A DNA stretch of 34,252 bases from Campylobacterales bacterium (GTDB taxonomy: Bacteria; Campylobacterota; Campylobacteria; Campylobacterales; Nautiliaceae), in NCBI GenBank assembly GCA_027023105.1, contig JALVWY010000103.1, forward strand, positions 1 to 34,252, given 5' to 3'. The notes beneath the pieces were generated by a model. The model had not been told where the DNA came from. It did not search any database and was given only the letters and a program-made list of their open reading frames with translations. Positions within the stretch are counted from its first letter, which is position 1. Every line of letters starts with the position of its first letter. This document shows, in pieces, positions 32,683-34,252 of this stretch. A program made the position numbers and the translations under genes.

Positions 32683-33980
32683 TGCCTTTAAAAAACATCA
32701 AAGACAAAATCAAACAAAAGCCCCTTTCAAAACCCTTCGGTTTTGTAAAAAAAATAGACCCTATAAATATTATTGCCCATAAACTGGTTGTTTCTATCGG
32801 AGATTTGGTAAAAATCAAAACAAAAAACAAATCAACTATAGGAATGGTTACATCTGTCAGTAAAGATGAATTCACCATAACTCCGTTTAGTTTTACAGAA
32901 GGAATAAAAATAAACGACAAAGTCTATCTGGATGAAAACGGAATGCAAATCCCGGTAGGAGAAGGGCTTTTAGGAAGAGTTGTTGACCCTTTTATGAAAC
33001 CAATGGATGATAAAGGTCCCATAATCTTTAAAGAAAAAATAGACATTATGAAAAAACCTATTTCCCCGCTTAAAAGAGGAATTATAAATGAAACTTTTCC
33101 TACAGGCGTAAAATCTATTGACGGGCTTTTAACGTGCGGACTTGGACAAAAACTCGGAATTTTTGCAGGAAGCGGGGTTGGAAAATCAATGCTAATGGGA
33201 ATGATTGCAAAAGGAAGCAAGGCAGATATAAAAATAATAGCATTAATCGGAGAAAGAGGAAGAGAAATTCCAGAATTTATCCACGATAACTTAAATAATG
33301 ACCTAACAAACACTGTAATAATAGCCGCTACAAGTGATGATTCCGCTTTAATGAGAAAATACGGAGCATTTAGTGCTATGGCAGTGGCGGAATATTTCAA
33401 GAATCAAAATAAAAGCGTTCTTTTTATAATGGACAGCGTTACCCGTTTTGCAATGGCTCAAAGAGAAATAGGACTTGCAATGGGAGAGCCTCCTACATCT
33501 AAAGGATATCCTCCAAGTTCTATTATGATTTTACCGCAGTTAATGGAAAGAGCGGGAAAAGAAGAAGGAAAAGGCAGTATAACGGCATTTTTTACCGTTT
33601 TAGTAGAAGGAGACGATACATCGGCAGACCCAATAGCAGACCAGGCAAGAAGTATTTTAGACGGGCATATTATTCTTGATAGAGAACTTACGGATATGGG
33701 AATTTATCCGCCTATAAATATTTTAAAATCAGCCAGCAGGGTTATGGGAAATGTGGTTGATGATATGCATTTAGCAAAAGCCGGAAAATTCAAAAAGCTC
33801 TATGCTCTTTTAAAAGAGAACGAAGTATTACTAAGAATCGGGGCTTATCAAAAAGGAAGCGACCCGGAACTTGACGAAGCGGTTGCCAGAAAAGAAGCTA
33901 TGGAAAACTTTTTAAAACAGTCTCCAAAAGAGTTGTTTAGTTTTGATGAGATTAAAAATATGCTTTTTAATACTGTTTAA
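32682..33980 (+). CDS. fliI: flagellum-specific ATPase FliI
   Basis: LGIFAGSGVGKSMLMGMIAKG...ALIGERGREIPEFIHDNL...DSVTRFAMAQREIGLAMGEPPTSKGYPPSS; T3SS/flagellar ATPase. Confidence 0.93.
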   Translation: MPLKNIKDKIKQKPLSKPFGFVKKIDPINIIAHKLVVSIGDLVKIKTKNKSTIGMVTSVSKDEFTITPFSFTEGIKINDKVYLDENGMQIPVGEGLLGRVVDPFMKPMDDKGPIIFKEKIDIMKKPISPLKRGIINETFPTGVKSIDGLLTCGLGQKLGIFAGSGVGKSMLMGMIAKGSKADIKIIALIGERGREIPEFIHDNLNNDLTNTVIIAATSDDSALMRKYGAFSAMAVAEYFKNQNKSVLFIMDSVTRFAMAQREIGLAMGEPPTSKGYPPSSIMILPQLMERAGKEEGKGSITAFFTVLVEGDDTSADPIADQARSILDGHIILDRELTDMGIYPPINILKSASRVMGNVVDDMHLAKAGKFKKLYALLKENEVLLRIGAYQKGSDPELDEAVARKEAMENFLKQSPKELFSFDEIKNMLFNTV

Positions 33981-33989
33981 AGGAAAAAT

Positions 33990-34252
33990 ATGAATTATTT
34001 ATTGCCGGAATGGGAAAGACAGGAATTTGTCCAAGTTGTATTTCCTCATAAAAACACCGATTGGAACTGCTGTTTAGATGAAGCTATTAAAACTTTTAGC
34101 AATATAGCTTATGCAATAGCTAGGTATCAAAAAGTTTTAATATGCTATGAAGATGAAAATACAATAAAACATCTTAATCACAAAAATTTTATCTTCAAAA
34201 AAGTAAAAAACAACGATACATGGGCTAGGGATTTTGGTGCTATCAGTGTAAA
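33990..34252 (+). CDS. agmatine deiminase / peptidyl-arginine deiminase family (truncated by window end)
   Basis: Own translation: MNYLLPEWERQEFVQVVFPHKNTDWNCCLDEAIKTFSNIAYAIARYQKVLICYEDENTIKHLNHKNFIFKKVKNNDTWARDFGAISV. Confidence 0.88.
   Translation, partial: MNYLLPEWERQEFVQVVFPHKNTDWNCCLDEAIKTFSNIAYAIARYQKVLICYEDENTIKHLNHKNFIFKKVKNNDTWARDFGAISV

Noticed and set aside
32924-33400. Minus-strand 158-aa ORF within fliI
   Set aside because: Antisense shadow of a highly conserved ATPase gene.

Overview
AT-rich, gene-dense chromosomal segment from a Campylobacterota-type bacterium (Nautiliales-like by protein flavour and gene order; this is inference, no search was run). Left to right: a minus-strand block with murE (cut by the window edge), a small hypothetical gene, a NifU-like gene and the alpha ribosomal operon (rplQ-rpoA-rpsD-rpsK-rpsM-rpmJ; rpmJ is not in the ORF track). 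Next on the minus strand is flgB-flgC-fliE-ftsI-mscS behind a sigma-54-type promoter. A 17-gene plus-strand run follows (ftsW, murG, LpxL-like acyltransferase, glycosyltransferase/ligase cluster, msbA, pseB-C-F-G-H-I) in which every gene overlaps the next. Then come minus-strand PTP-nnr-comM-def-GGDEF-clpP-tig and divergent plus-strand folE-fliI-agmatine deiminase (cut by the window edge). The strongest observation is that pseG, a pseudaminic acid biosynthesis gene, is interrupted by five perfect tandem ATGGAAA heptamers. These put its N-terminus (with the GxGH motif) out of frame with the rest of the protein. Four or seven copies would restore one full-length PseG, so this looks like a heptanucleotide ON/OFF switch for surface or flagellar sialic-acid-like sugar synthesis, seen here in the OFF state. 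Other points of note: GGAGAAT heptamers plus a perfect hairpin at the pseH/pseI junction, degenerate heptamers in a structured rpmJ leader, and a GGDEF-family protein with a degenerate active site. No tRNA, rRNA, CRISPR array or transposase was recognised.
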